A stretch of DNA of 30,452 nt from Firmicutes bacterium UBA5766. GTDB lineage: Bacteria; Bacillota; Desulfotomaculia; Desulfotomaculales; Nap2-2B. The DNA lies in the NCBI GenBank assembly GCA_002418775.1, contig DIEU01000032.1:1-30452 (forward strand), read 5' to 3'. The position numbers and the translations under genes are program-made. Of the stretch, positions 15,415-23,208 are shown one piece after another. Position 1 is the first letter of the stretch. Each line of letters starts with the position of its first letter. A model generated the notes under the pieces. It saw only the letters and a program-made list of their open reading frames with translations, ran no database searches and was not told the DNA's origin.

Positions 15415-16426
15415 AATATACGGGCAGAATAATGCTCTAGATCTTTTGCGCAGGTCTTTTGCCAGACAAATGATTTCCCACGCTTATCTTTTTTGCGGCC
15501 CTTCGGGTGTGGGAAAAAAAACATGCGCCAAAGCTTTTGCCCGGGCGCTGCTTTGCCAGAGGCCGGCAGAAGAAGACGCCTGCGGCGAATGCCGTTCATG
15601 CCGCCAGGTTGAAGGAGGAAACCACCCCGATTTTTTAAAGGTTGAACCCGAAGGAGGTTCAATAAAAATAGAACAGGCAAGAGAAATTCAAAGAAGGGTG
15701 ACCCTGGCGCCGTTTCAGGGCGGCAGGCAAGTTTGCCTGATCGACCGCGCGGAAAGTATGACCGACGAAGCGGCCAACTGCTTTTTAAAGATTCTTGAGG
15801 AGCCGCCGGCCGGTGTGGTTTTTATACTGACCTGCGTTCAGCCGTATGCCCTTTTAGCGACTGTCCTTTCCCGGTGTCAGCAAGTTTTATTCCAATTGCT
15901 TCCCGTTTCCCAGGTAGCCCTGATTCTGGCACGCTTGCCCGGCGTTAAACAGGAAGAGGCGGATTTAACCGCCCTTTTATCAGGCGGCAGTGTGGGACAG
16001 GCTTTTGAATTGCTTGAGGGGGGAAGCCTCGCCGAGAGCAGGAAACGACTGGCGCAGACAATTGACGCAATAGACAGCGCCGGGCCTGGAGAAGCCTGCC
16101 GGCTGGCCGGGAGCTTGTCCGGCAGCAGGGATGAAACACTTGCCTGGATAGAAGGGCTGATGCTCTGGTATCGAGATCTCTTAATATGGAAAGAATCAGA
16201 AAACGAGAAGTTAATTATCAACCGGGATTTTTTGCAGGTCATCAAGGAACAAGCTTCCCGGCGGGAAGCCGCTTTATTAATTGACCGCCTGGGAAAAATT
16301 GAGGAAGCCAGAAACAGGTTATCCAGAAACGCGAATCCCAGGCTGGTTTTGGATGTTCTGTTTTTAAACTTGTGCAGGCCGGCGGAAGGGAAGCAAGGGG
16401 ACGGTTTTTCTGCTTCCCGCAAGTAG
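15398..16426 (+). CDS. holB: DNA polymerase III delta-prime subunit
   Basis: This is a clamp-loader subunit of 342 residues. Seen: Walker A-like GPSGVGKK (34-41); a zinc module with Cys53, Cys62, Cys65 and Cys68; LIDRAE at the Walker B position; the LEEPP loop; and the SRC motif (VLSRCQ) that supplies the arginine finger in clamp loaders. Start: a GTG at 15398 with GAGGTG seven bases upstream, overlapping tmk by 17 bases. In Bacillus yaaQ (darA) and yaaR lie between tmk and holB; both are absent here. Confidence 0.92.
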   Translation: MKFFNEIYGQNNALDLLRRSFARQMISHAYLFCGPSGVGKKTCAKAFARALLCQRPAEEDACGECRSCRQVEGGNHPDFLKVEPEGGSIKIEQAREIQRRVTLAPFQGGRQVCLIDRAESMTDEAANCFLKILEEPPAGVVFILTCVQPYALLATVLSRCQQVLFQLLPVSQVALILARLPGVKQEEADLTALLSGGSVGQAFELLEGGSLAESRKRLAQTIDAIDSAGPGEACRLAGSLSGSRDETLAWIEGLMLWYRDLLIWKESENEKLIINRDFLQVIKEQASRREAALLIDRLGKIEEARNRLSRNANPRLVLDVLFLNLCRPAEGKQGDGFSASRK

Positions 16427-16448
16427 AATCAAATGGAGTGATAATAAA

Positions 16449-17315
16449 ATGACACACACTGTTGTCGGTGTCAGGTTTAAACGGGCGGGTAAAGTGTATT
16501 ATTTCGATCCGGCCGAAATTAAAATTGCTGTGAACGATGATGTTATTGTCGAGACATCCCGGGGAATGGAATACGGGCAGGTTGTAACCGGGCCTGTTGA
16601 GATAAATGATGAGGAAGTAGTCGCCCCGCTGAAAAAAGTTATCAGGAAGGTAACCGTCCAGGACACTCAGAAACTTGCGGCAGTCCAGGAAAAGGTCAAA
16701 CAGGCTTTCAGCGTCTGCGAGCAAAAAATTGCTGTTCACGGTTTGCCTATGAAACTTGTTGAAGTTGAGAAAACATTTGACGAAAGCAAGCTGATCTTTT
16801 ACTTTACTGCCGAGGGAAGGATAGACTTCCGTGAACTCGTTAAGGACCTCGCCGCGGTGTTCCGGACACGGATTGAATTGCGGCAGATTGGAGTGAGGGA
16901 TGAGGCCAAGATGATGGGCGGCCTGGGTTGCTGCGGACGTGAACTCTGCTGCGCCACTTGGCTGGCTGATTTTGCCTCCGTCTCCATCAGAATGGCCAAG
17001 GAGCAGAATATCTCCCTGAACCCGACCAAAATTTCGGGTATCTGCGGCAGGTTGATGTGCTGCCTGAAGTTTGAAAACGATCTTTATGAACAGAGCAGGC
17101 AAGAATTTCCCCCGTTGAACAGTCCGGTTACAACCTCCGAAGGGAAAGGAAAAGTGACCGGTATCAACATACTGAAGAAGACGATAGCCGTAGAGCTCAA
17201 GGAAAGCAAAATGATCCGTGAATATGCTGTTGAGGATATCAGCGTAGAAAAGACGGGGAGTGAACAAAATGAACCCGATGAGCGTCCTGTTCAGGCAGCT
17301 GGAGGCCAGGATTAA
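16449..17315 (+). CDS. ricT: PSP1 domain regulatory protein RicT (YaaT)
   Basis: RicT is part of the RicA-RicF-RicT complex which, in B. subtilis, carries [4Fe-4S] clusters, assists RNase Y in mRNA processing and affects sporulation and competence. Seen (288 residues): a PSP1 domain at about 60-150, then the cysteine cluster Cys161/162/167/168 (CCGRELCC) and Cys199/204/205 (CGRLMCC). GGAGTGAT precedes the ATG. The last 47 bases overlap the start of yabA in another frame, and this C-terminal tail is poorly conserved and acidic. Its place after holB matches the Bacillus order. Confidence 0.94.
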   Translation: MTHTVVGVRFKRAGKVYYFDPAEIKIAVNDDVIVETSRGMEYGQVVTGPVEINDEEVVAPLKKVIRKVTVQDTQKLAAVQEKVKQAFSVCEQKIAVHGLPMKLVEVEKTFDESKLIFYFTAEGRIDFRELVKDLAAVFRTRIELRQIGVRDEAKMMGGLGCCGRELCCATWLADFASVSIRMAKEQNISLNPTKISGICGRLMCCLKFENDLYEQSRQEFPPLNSPVTTSEGKGKVTGINILKKTIAVELKESKMIREYAVEDISVEKTGSEQNEPDERPVQAAGGQD

Positions 17316-17574
17316 AGAAATAGAAAGTGATCTCCAGCAGTTAAAAAAGCTGGCCGGTTGTCTTGAAGAAGAGAACAGCGCCCTGAGGGAAAAACTGGCA
17401 ATGTTTGCCGGGTACGGACCGAAGGGCGAACTTCAGGAACAGGTCTTGGAAGGAGCGTTCGAAAATCTGAAAAAAATCTACGACGAGGGTTTTCACATCT
17501 GCAACGTTCATTTCGGACAGCTGCGCCAGGAAGACTGCCTTTTTTGTACGGCATTTTTGGAGCGGGGTAAATAA
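17269..17574 (+). CDS. yabA: Replication initiation control protein YabA
   Basis: YabA restrains DnaA-dependent initiation by bridging DnaA and the DnaN clamp. Seen (101 residues): an N-terminal leucine-zipper coiled coil (about 5-45), then a C-terminal zinc module with HIC (His76, Cys78) and CLFC (Cys90, Cys93). Start: the ATG at 17269 has GGGGAG eight bases upstream; an in-frame GTG three codons earlier overlaps that site. It overlaps ricT by 47 bases, and its stop codon overlaps the rsmI start (TAATG). Confidence 0.9.
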   Translation: MNPMSVLFRQLEARIKEIESDLQQLKKLAGCLEEENSALREKLAMFAGYGPKGELQEQVLEGAFENLKKIYDEGFHICNVHFGQLRQEDCLFCTAFLERGK

Positions 17575-18470
17575 TGGAGCCGAAAGATGATCCCGCTGCT
17601 GAAAAAATAAACAGCGGCGCAAGCGGGACGCTTTATCTTTGCGCCACGCCGATCGGCAATCTTGAAGATATTACCTTGAGAGCGCTAAGGCTGCTGAAGG
17701 AAGCCGATCTGATTGCCGCCGAGGATACCAGGCATACCCGCAAACTCCTTGCCCACTACGGCATACATACGTCCGTAACCAGCTTTCACGGCCACAGCGG
17801 ACCGAAAAAGCTGGAATACCTGCTGGGCCTGCTGCTTTCTGGAAAAGATTTGATTCTGGTGTCGGACGCCGGCATGCCGGGGATATCCGATCCGGGCGAA
17901 GTTCTCGTGGATGCCGCCATAAAAAGCGGAGTCAGGGTCGTCCCCGTCCCGGGTCCCAACGCTGCTCTTGCCGCCCTTGTAGTATCGGGCTTAAGCGCTT
18001 CCAATTTTTGCTTTGAGGGTTTTTTGCCCGCCAACAAGCGTACCCGTAAGAAAAGAATTACTTCCCTAATTAAAGAAGAGCGCACAATAATACTTTACGA
18101 GGCGCCCCACAGGCTGTTGAAGACTTTGGATGAGTTGCTGGAACAGCTTGGGAACAGGCGTTTAGCCGTTGCCCGTGAACTGACCAAGCATTACGAAGAG
18201 GTCTGGAGGGGAAGCTTATCGTCCGCTCTGGACTATTTTCGGCGGAACAGCCCATTGGGGGAATTCACCATAGTTTTGGAAGGAAATAAAAACGAAGTCC
18301 GTGAGGAAGTTAAAACGGATCTTTCAACTATTGCCTCCCAGGTAAATAGTTTGCAGGCCGGAGGTATGCCGAGGCCGGCGGCTATCCGGAAGGTCGCCAA
18401 AAGGAACAATATGGCCAGAAACGAGGTTTATGCAGCTTCATTGGTGAGAAAAAAGGATGAAGAGCAGTAA
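17574..18470 (+). CDS. rsmI: 16S rRNA (cytidine(1402)-2'-O)-methyltransferase RsmI
   Basis: RsmI is an SAM-dependent tetrapyrrole-methylase-fold enzyme that 2'-O-methylates C1402 of 16S rRNA. Seen (298 residues): YLCATPIGNLEDITLRAL at about 21-38, AAEDTRHTRKLL, SDAGMPGISDPGE and PGPNA loops of the SAM site, and a C-terminal helix-turn-helix-like tail (RPAAIRKVAKRNNMARNEVY). GGAGCGGGG precedes the ATG, which overlaps the yabA stop. It is the last gene of the plus-strand cluster that starts at 13322. Confidence 0.95.
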   Translation: MEPKDDPAAEKINSGASGTLYLCATPIGNLEDITLRALRLLKEADLIAAEDTRHTRKLLAHYGIHTSVTSFHGHSGPKKLEYLLGLLLSGKDLILVSDAGMPGISDPGEVLVDAAIKSGVRVVPVPGPNAALAALVVSGLSASNFCFEGFLPANKRTRKKRITSLIKEERTIILYEAPHRLLKTLDELLEQLGNRRLAVARELTKHYEEVWRGSLSSALDYFRRNSPLGEFTIVLEGNKNEVREEVKTDLSTIASQVNSLQAGGMPRPAAIRKVAKRNNMARNEVYAASLVRKKDEEQ

Positions 18471-18476
18471 AAATAG

Positions 18477-18508
18477 AGCGGAAGGGCAAGTCATATTTCC
18501 CTTCCGCT
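18477..18508 (-). terminator. Terminator between rsmI and abrB
   Basis: A ten-base-pair perfect stem (AGCGGAAGGG / CCCTTCCGCT) has a 12-base loop. On the minus strand it is followed by CTATTTTTAC, so it terminates abrB. On the plus strand, after rsmI, it lacks a T run and would be a weaker stop. Confidence 0.65.
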
Positions 18509-18528
18509 TAAGGGTAATAGTTGATTGA

Positions 18529-18783
18529 CTATATTGCTTTGGTGTTTTCAAACATAGTCATGGCGCACTCACGACAGACCAGTTTACCGCGGTAATACTG
18601 CGTGTCCGAAGCGTCTCCGCAGAACACACAGGCCGGCTGGTACTTCTTGAGCACAATCCTTTCCTCATCAACGTAAATTTCGAGGGCGTCTTTTTCTTCT
18701 ATGCCCAGGGTCCTTCTAAGTTCTATAGGAATAACAACCCTGCCTAGCTCGTCCACCCTTCTAACAATGCCCGTTGATTTCAC
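18529..18783 (-). CDS. abrB: AbrB family transition-state regulator with a C-terminal Cys4 motif
   Basis: This is an 84-residue AbrB/SpoVT-type DNA-binding protein. Seen: the swapped-hairpin domain MKSTGIVRRVDELGRVVIPI followed by ELRRTLGI, then CVFC (52/55) and CREC (70/73), which would bind zinc and is common in clostridial AbrB. Known: AbrB represses post-exponential genes in B. subtilis and is itself under Spo0A control. The start is GTG with a GGGGGG-type site upstream. It lies between rsmI and metG as in Bacillus, is transcribed away from metG, and has its own promoter and terminator. Confidence 0.9.
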   Translation of the reverse strand: MKSTGIVRRVDELGRVVIPIELRRTLGIEEKDALEIYVDEERIVLKKYQPACVFCGDASDTQYYRGKLVCRECAMTMFENTKAI

Positions 18784-18838
18784 CGCTTTCCCCCCCTGTG
18801 ACTAATTTAGACAAATCCAAACAATTTTTTACAAGTAA

Positions 18839-18867
18839 ATGATACCAGGCATACCATTAAAAGTCAA
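18839..18867 (-). promoter_or_regulatory. Candidate sigma-A promoter for abrB
   Basis: On the minus strand TTGACT (18867-18862), 17 bases, then TATCAT (18844-18839). It lies about 55 bases upstream of the abrB GTG. No obvious Spo0A box (TTCGACA-like) is seen in the leader. Confidence 0.5.
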
Positions 18868-18948
18868 TATGTATTATAGAAAAATTTAGGGGAATATTTC
18901 CCGGATAGTAGTGACTAGTAGTTACTGGTTATTCTTCCTTATAAAAAC

Positions 18949-18977
18949 TTGACAGTAATGTTTTTATCTTCTAAAAT
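18949..18977 (+). promoter_or_regulatory. Candidate sigma-A promoter for metG
   Basis: TTGACA (18949-18954), a 17-base spacer and TAAAAT (18972-18977) give an 11 of 12 match. It is divergent from the abrB promoter, 82 bases away. The leader to the preferred metG start is about 55 bases. That is too short for a T-box, and no T-box specifier or antiterminator sequence is visible. Confidence 0.65.
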
Positions 18978-19040
18978 AGGCATGTTAATTTTAGGGGTTT
19001 TTATAATCATTTGTTTTTTGGAATGAAAGAAGGTTCAGGT

Positions 19041-20579
19041 TTGAAAGAAGAAAAAACTTTTTACATTACCACTCCGATTTATTACCCAAGCGGTAACCCG
19101 CACATAGGACACGCTTATACCACCGTCGCTGCCGACGCATTTGCCCGTTTTAAGCGGTTTACCGGGCATGATGTATGGTTTTTAACCGGTTCTGACGAAC
19201 ATGGCCAGAAGATCGAGCGCTCCGCCCGTGAAAAAGGGAAATCTCCGCAGGAATATGTTGATCCGATCGTCGAGAGCTTCAAAGTCCTCTGGGAAAAGCT
19301 GCTGATCAGCAACGACGACTTTATCAGGACTACGGAAGAAAGGCATAAAAAGGCGGTACAGGCCGTTTTTCAGAAGCTTTATGATCAGGGGGACATCTAT
19401 AAAGCCTCATATAAAGGCTGGTACTGCACGCCGTGTGAGGCGATGTGGACGGAAGCCCGGCTTGAGGAAGGCATGTGCCCGGACTGCGCCAGGCCTGTCG
19501 AGGCGGTCGAGGAGGAAAGCTATTTTTTCAGGATGTCCAACTATGCAGGACGCCTGCTTGAATATATAGAAGCAAACCCGGATTTTATCCAGCCGGTGTC
19601 CAGGCGGAACGAGATGGTCAGTTTTATCAACAGCGGCCTGGAGGACCTGTGTGTTTCCCGGACGACTTTTAAATGGGGCATTCCCGTACCCTTCGATCCC
19701 AATCATGTCATTTACGTCTGGGTGGACGCCCTGACCAATTATATATCTGCACTTGGCTATGCAAGCGATGACGAAACTTTGTACAAGAAATTCTGGCCTG
19801 CTGATGTTCACCTGATGGCCAAGGATATCGTCCGTTTCCACAGTATCATCTGGCCAATCCTGTTGATGTCCGCAGGCATCGAGCTTCCCCGGCAAATTAT
19901 AGGGCACGGCTGGCTGCTGCTGGAAAGCGGCAAGATGAGCAAATCCGTCGGCAATGTTATCGATCCCCTTGAGCTTATCGACAAGTACGGCGTTGACGCT
20001 GTTCGCTATTACCTGCTTCGGGAGATGCCGCTCGGCACGGACGTCTATTACTCGGAGCAGGCACTGATCAAAAGGATCAATATGGACCTGGCCAATGACC
20101 TGGGCAACCTGGTCAGCCGCACTCTGGGAATGGTTCAGAAATATTTCGGCGGAACAGCGGGGATTCCGGGACAACCAGAGGGGGTTGACCTGGAGTTGAC
20201 CAATTTGGCCGCGGATCTTCCGGCTGCAGTCCGCGAGTTGATGGACAAAAGAGACCTGTCAGGAGCTCTGGCGGCGATCTGGAAACTGGTCGGCCGGGCC
20301 AACAAGTACGTCGACGAGACACAGCCCTGGTCTTTGAACAAGGACCCCGACCAAAAGGAAAGGCTGGCGACCATCCTTTACAATATGATGGAAGCCTTGC
20401 GTTTCATCGGAGTGCTGGTTACGCCTTTTATGCCCCTTACGCCTTCGAAGATCTGGCCGCAGCTGAATATACAGGATAAACCGGAACTGCATACCTGGGA
20501 TTCGCTGACCTGGGGCAGGCTGCCTGCCGGCTTGACGGTGAAGCGTGAGCAGGCCCTCTTCCCGAGGATAGAAGTATAA
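19041..20579 (+). CDS. metG: Methionyl-tRNA synthetase
   Basis: This enzyme charges tRNA-Met. Seen (512 residues): HIGH at 21-24, a single zinc knuckle (Cys129, Cys132, Cys146, Cys149), KMSKS at 298-302, and the anticodon-binding helical domain with a conserved WxLxK stretch (QPWSLNK). It ends without the C-terminal EMAP/OB-fold domain found on the longer B. subtilis enzyme. Start choice: a TTG at 19041 with AAGAAGG seven bases upstream begins directly at the conserved KEEKTFYITTPIYY. In-frame ATG (19023) and TTG (19011) codons upstream lack ribosome binding sites. Confidence 0.94.
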   Translation: MKEEKTFYITTPIYYPSGNPHIGHAYTTVAADAFARFKRFTGHDVWFLTGSDEHGQKIERSAREKGKSPQEYVDPIVESFKVLWEKLLISNDDFIRTTEERHKKAVQAVFQKLYDQGDIYKASYKGWYCTPCEAMWTEARLEEGMCPDCARPVEAVEEESYFFRMSNYAGRLLEYIEANPDFIQPVSRRNEMVSFINSGLEDLCVSRTTFKWGIPVPFDPNHVIYVWVDALTNYISALGYASDDETLYKKFWPADVHLMAKDIVRFHSIIWPILLMSAGIELPRQIIGHGWLLLESGKMSKSVGNVIDPLELIDKYGVDAVRYYLLREMPLGTDVYYSEQALIKRINMDLANDLGNLVSRTLGMVQKYFGGTAGIPGQPEGVDLELTNLAADLPAAVRELMDKRDLSGALAAIWKLVGRANKYVDETQPWSLNKDPDQKERLATILYNMMEALRFIGVLVTPFMPLTPSKIWPQLNIQDKPELHTWDSLTWGRLPAGLTVKREQALFPRIEV

Positions 20580-20605
20580 AGTCTTTAGATTCTGAGGTGA
20601 TTCTT

Positions 20606-21403
20606 TTGAGCCCGGCGGTAGAAAACAATGGCCTGATCCTGGCGGACAGCCATGCCCACCTGGTTGACAGGAAATTTGATTCTGACAGAAGAGAAGTTGT
20701 TGAGCGGTCAAAGGCGAAAGGTATGTCCCTGGTTATTGATGTGGGTTATGACCTGGATTCTTCCCGCCGCAGCGTTGACCTTGCCGGACAGGCGGATTTT
20801 ATCTACTCAGCCGTAGGAATTCACCCCCACGACTCCGGCGAGGCGCCAAAAACTTATTTGGACGATCTCAAAAAACTGGCCGCACGCGATAAGGTTGTCG
20901 CCATAGGTGAAACCGGCTTGGACTTCTACCGGAATTTAAGCCCGCAGGACGTCCAGCGGCGGGTTTTCAGGGAGCAGCTTGCCCTTGCCAGGGAGCTCAA
21001 CCTGCCTGTAATTATCCACAGCCGGCAGGCGCATGAGGATCTGCTGAAAATACTGCGCAGCGATAAAGTCGGTCCGGCCGGGGGAGTTATCCACTGTTTT
21101 TCCGGTAGCCCGGAAATGGCCCGGGAGTGCCTGGGAATGGGCTTTTATATTTCCTTCGCCGGAGTGATCACCTATAAAGGCAACAGTAAATTAAAATCAA
21201 TTGCCGCAAGTGTGCCCCCGGACAGGATTCTTGCTGAAACCGATTCGCCTTTTCTTACGCCCGAGCCGTACAGAGGGAAGAGAAACGAACCTCTCTACGT
21301 CCGCTATGCTATTGAGGAAATCGCCAGGATAAGGGAAATTCCTGCCGCAGACCTCTCCAAAACCCTCCTGGAAAATACCCGCCGCCTATTTGGAATCAAA
21401 TAG
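20606..21403 (+). CDS. tatD: TatD family metal-dependent deoxyribonuclease
   Basis: This is a TIM-barrel hydrolase of 265 residues. Seen: metal ligands His16 and His18 (DSHAHLVD), Glu102 (GETGLDF), His138 (IIHSR), His163 (IHCFSG) and Asp213 (ETDSPFL), the complete TatD set. Known: relatives are 3'-5' exonucleases or deoxyribonucleases; B. subtilis YabD is the orthologue by position after metS. Start: the TTG at 20606 has GAGGTG six bases before it; a GTG three codons earlier lies within that site. It begins 26 bases after metG, so the two are co-transcribed. In Bacillus the next gene is yabE; here two kinase genes intervene. Confidence 0.92.
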   Translation: MSPAVENNGLILADSHAHLVDRKFDSDRREVVERSKAKGMSLVIDVGYDLDSSRRSVDLAGQADFIYSAVGIHPHDSGEAPKTYLDDLKKLAARDKVVAIGETGLDFYRNLSPQDVQRRVFREQLALARELNLPVIIHSRQAHEDLLKILRSDKVGPAGGVIHCFSGSPEMARECLGMGFYISFAGVITYKGNSKLKSIAASVPPDRILAETDSPFLTPEPYRGKRNEPLYVRYAIEEIARIREIPAADLSKTLLENTRRLFGIK

Positions 21404-21439
21404 GGGTCAGGCTTGACTTATTAAGATAATTGACTTATT

Positions 21440-22990
21440 TCACCTGTGATCAGCGGCGTTCTCAGTATCCGGAACTTTAAAATTAACAAAGAAAGCGGCG
21501 CCTGCCGGGCTGGTTTGGATGTCTATTGCCGCGTTATGCCTGGCGGCTATTTTATAACATACAGCAAGTCCTAAGCCTGTGCCGCTGTCCTTGGTAGTGA
21601 AAAACGGTATGCCCATTTTATCAATAGGCGGAATTCCCTTACCCTGGTCACTTATCGCCAGAATTACATCTTTTCCGTTGCTGAATGTTTTTAAAGTCAG
21701 GTATCCCCCGGGTTCCATAGCCTCAAGACCGTTACGGGTTAAGTTTAGAATTAACTGTTTGATGTCATTTTTCTCTAAAAGCAGGTCGGGAACTTCTTCA
21801 AAATCAAGGTTGATATACTTGTCATCTTTAATCGCGTCAGTTTCTATTAATTAACTCTTTAAGTATGCTGTTCAGGTTTTCAGTTTTTGCGTCATAAGCC
21901 TTGCTCCTGGCCAGGGTAAGGTATTCAGTGATGATTGAATTGGCCCTGTCCAGCTAATTAATCATAAGTTGGAAGCGGTCAATATATTTTTCAAACTCCT
22001 TTTTCTGACCAAGAAACTGCAGATATCCCCGCACACTCGTCATTGGATTTCTGATCTCATGGGCAATTCCTCCGGCCATCTGTCCGACAAGGTTTAGCCG
22101 GCCTAAGCGGGCCATCTCTTTTTCCAGTTGTTTTTCCTCTGTTATGTCTTTTATTAAAACAGACAATCCCTCTTTACTGGGGTATACTGATAAATTATAG
22201 ACTTGTTGACTCTTATCATAATTCCTTATATCTTCGAAAAACTGGGGTTGGCCTGTTGCCAAAGCTGCATGGTATTTCAATTTAGTTAAAGAGCCTTTGA
22301 GTTCAGGAAATACTTCCGTTAAATGCTTTCCAACAAATTCTTCAGACATTTTGTCCTGAGCTTTCTTGTTCCAGTATACATACCTTAATTCACTGTCCAA
22401 GGCTATGAAAATATCGCTTATACTTTCAGCCAATTCCCTGTATTTGGCCTCGCTTTTTAAAAGCCTGTGTTCAATTTGTTTTCGTTCGGTAATGTCGTTG
22501 GTCACAAAAAGTATACAGCGCTCCCCGCTAATATCAAGTGTTTCAGCCGAAAGAAGGCCGGTATATGTCTCACCGGATTTTGACTTAAAATGGCCTTCGA
22601 AATTATGAATGGAACCCTTTTCTTTAATGATGTTGATTACCTCATTCCTTTCCTCTACAGGCCACAAGTTTAGATCCATCGCTTTTTTATTTTGCAGTTC
22701 CTTATACTTGAAGCCAGCCAGGTGTAAGAAACTCTTATTGTAGTCGATCATGATATTATCGCTTGCCCGGGTAATTATCATCGGCAGGGGGCTGATATTA
22801 AAGGCTGTGGAGAAACATTCCTCGTACTGCCGCAGAAGTTTCTGCGCTCCTTTTGTGTTGTATATGAAAGAGCTTCCCAGGGCTGAATTCTTAAGAATTC
22901 AGCCGCTTTTTTATTGTGTTGTATTTTCTGACATGTTTTATCTGTCGTTATGGATATACAGGCAGGGACTGTATCCAGCAAATCCTTAGC
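21440..22990 (-). pseudogene. Decayed PAS sensor histidine kinase, paralogue of the neighbouring intact kinase
   Basis: On the minus strand the pieces occur in order but in different frames. First comes a PAS-type N-terminus (about 22990-22870: SITTDKTCQKIQHNKKAAEF). Next are two PAS domains and the phosphoacceptor helix GGIAHEIRNPMTSVRGYLQF (22781-21957). The rest of the HisKA domain follows in frame after a stop, and finally an ATPase domain with DQGKGIP, FFTTK and GTGLGLAV (to 21440). Lesions seen by comparison with the intact copy: a TAG at 21956-21954 where that copy has Glu; a net loss of five bases at about 21845-21848 that shifts the frame; and a frame break near 22870 where the GAF and several PAS domains of the paralogue are missing. 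A functional product is very unlikely. The true start is unclear; an eight-G run lies upstream near 23040. Confidence 0.85.
22881..22904. repeat. Perfect 24-base palindrome inside the kinase pseudogene
   Basis: The 24 bases are their own reverse complement, centred on GAATTCTTAAGAATTC. In the decayed reading frame they encode AEFLRIQ, and the intact paralogue encodes nearly the same residues without the palindrome. The frame break and loss of the central domains start within about 30 bases of it. Confidence 0.75.
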
Positions 22991-23172
22991 TAAGTCGACG
23001 TTCAGGTATAAGCTGCTAAAAAAGGAGCCGGTAGTTAGCCCCCCCCAATTTTCTGCCGGTTAACATAGGATGATCGCCCCTAAACTTTTTAAATATTATT
23101 TGACACAGGTACAGCTTAAATCATTTAGAGATTTTGTCGAAACCTGATTGTACATAAATAATTAAACAGATA

Positions 23173-23187
23173 ACAGGGTAAACCTGG
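23173..23187 (-). repeat. Left copy of an inverted motif flanking the intact kinase gene
   Basis: The minus strand reads CCAGGTTTACCCTGT here, just below the kinase stop codon. The plus strand above the kinase (26542-26557) reads CAGGTGTTTACCCTGT. The two match except for a two-base insertion and lie in inverted orientation about 3.4 kb apart. They could be remnants of element ends, regulatory sites, or chance. Confidence 0.35.
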
Positions 23188-23208
23188 TTTTTTAGAATTG
23201 CTAATTTT

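Noticed and set aside
16242..17267. A 341-codon open frame on the minus strand opposite ricT
   Set aside because: It is antisense to a clearly recognisable gene with catalytic-type cysteines, resembles no family, and has no ribosome binding site in context.
18784..19040. Possible T-box or other riboswitch upstream of metG
   Set aside because: No conserved T-box sequence or terminator/antiterminator pair is present, and the leader after the predicted promoter is only about 60 bases.
19407..20174. 255-codon minus-strand open frame opposite metG
   Set aside because: It overlaps conserved MetRS motifs in antisense and shows no recognisable domain.
21413..21439. Direct repeat TTGACTTATT twice, 17 bases apart, after tatD
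   Set aside because: It is short, A/T rich and lacks a partner -10 box; chance or a minor duplication is enough.
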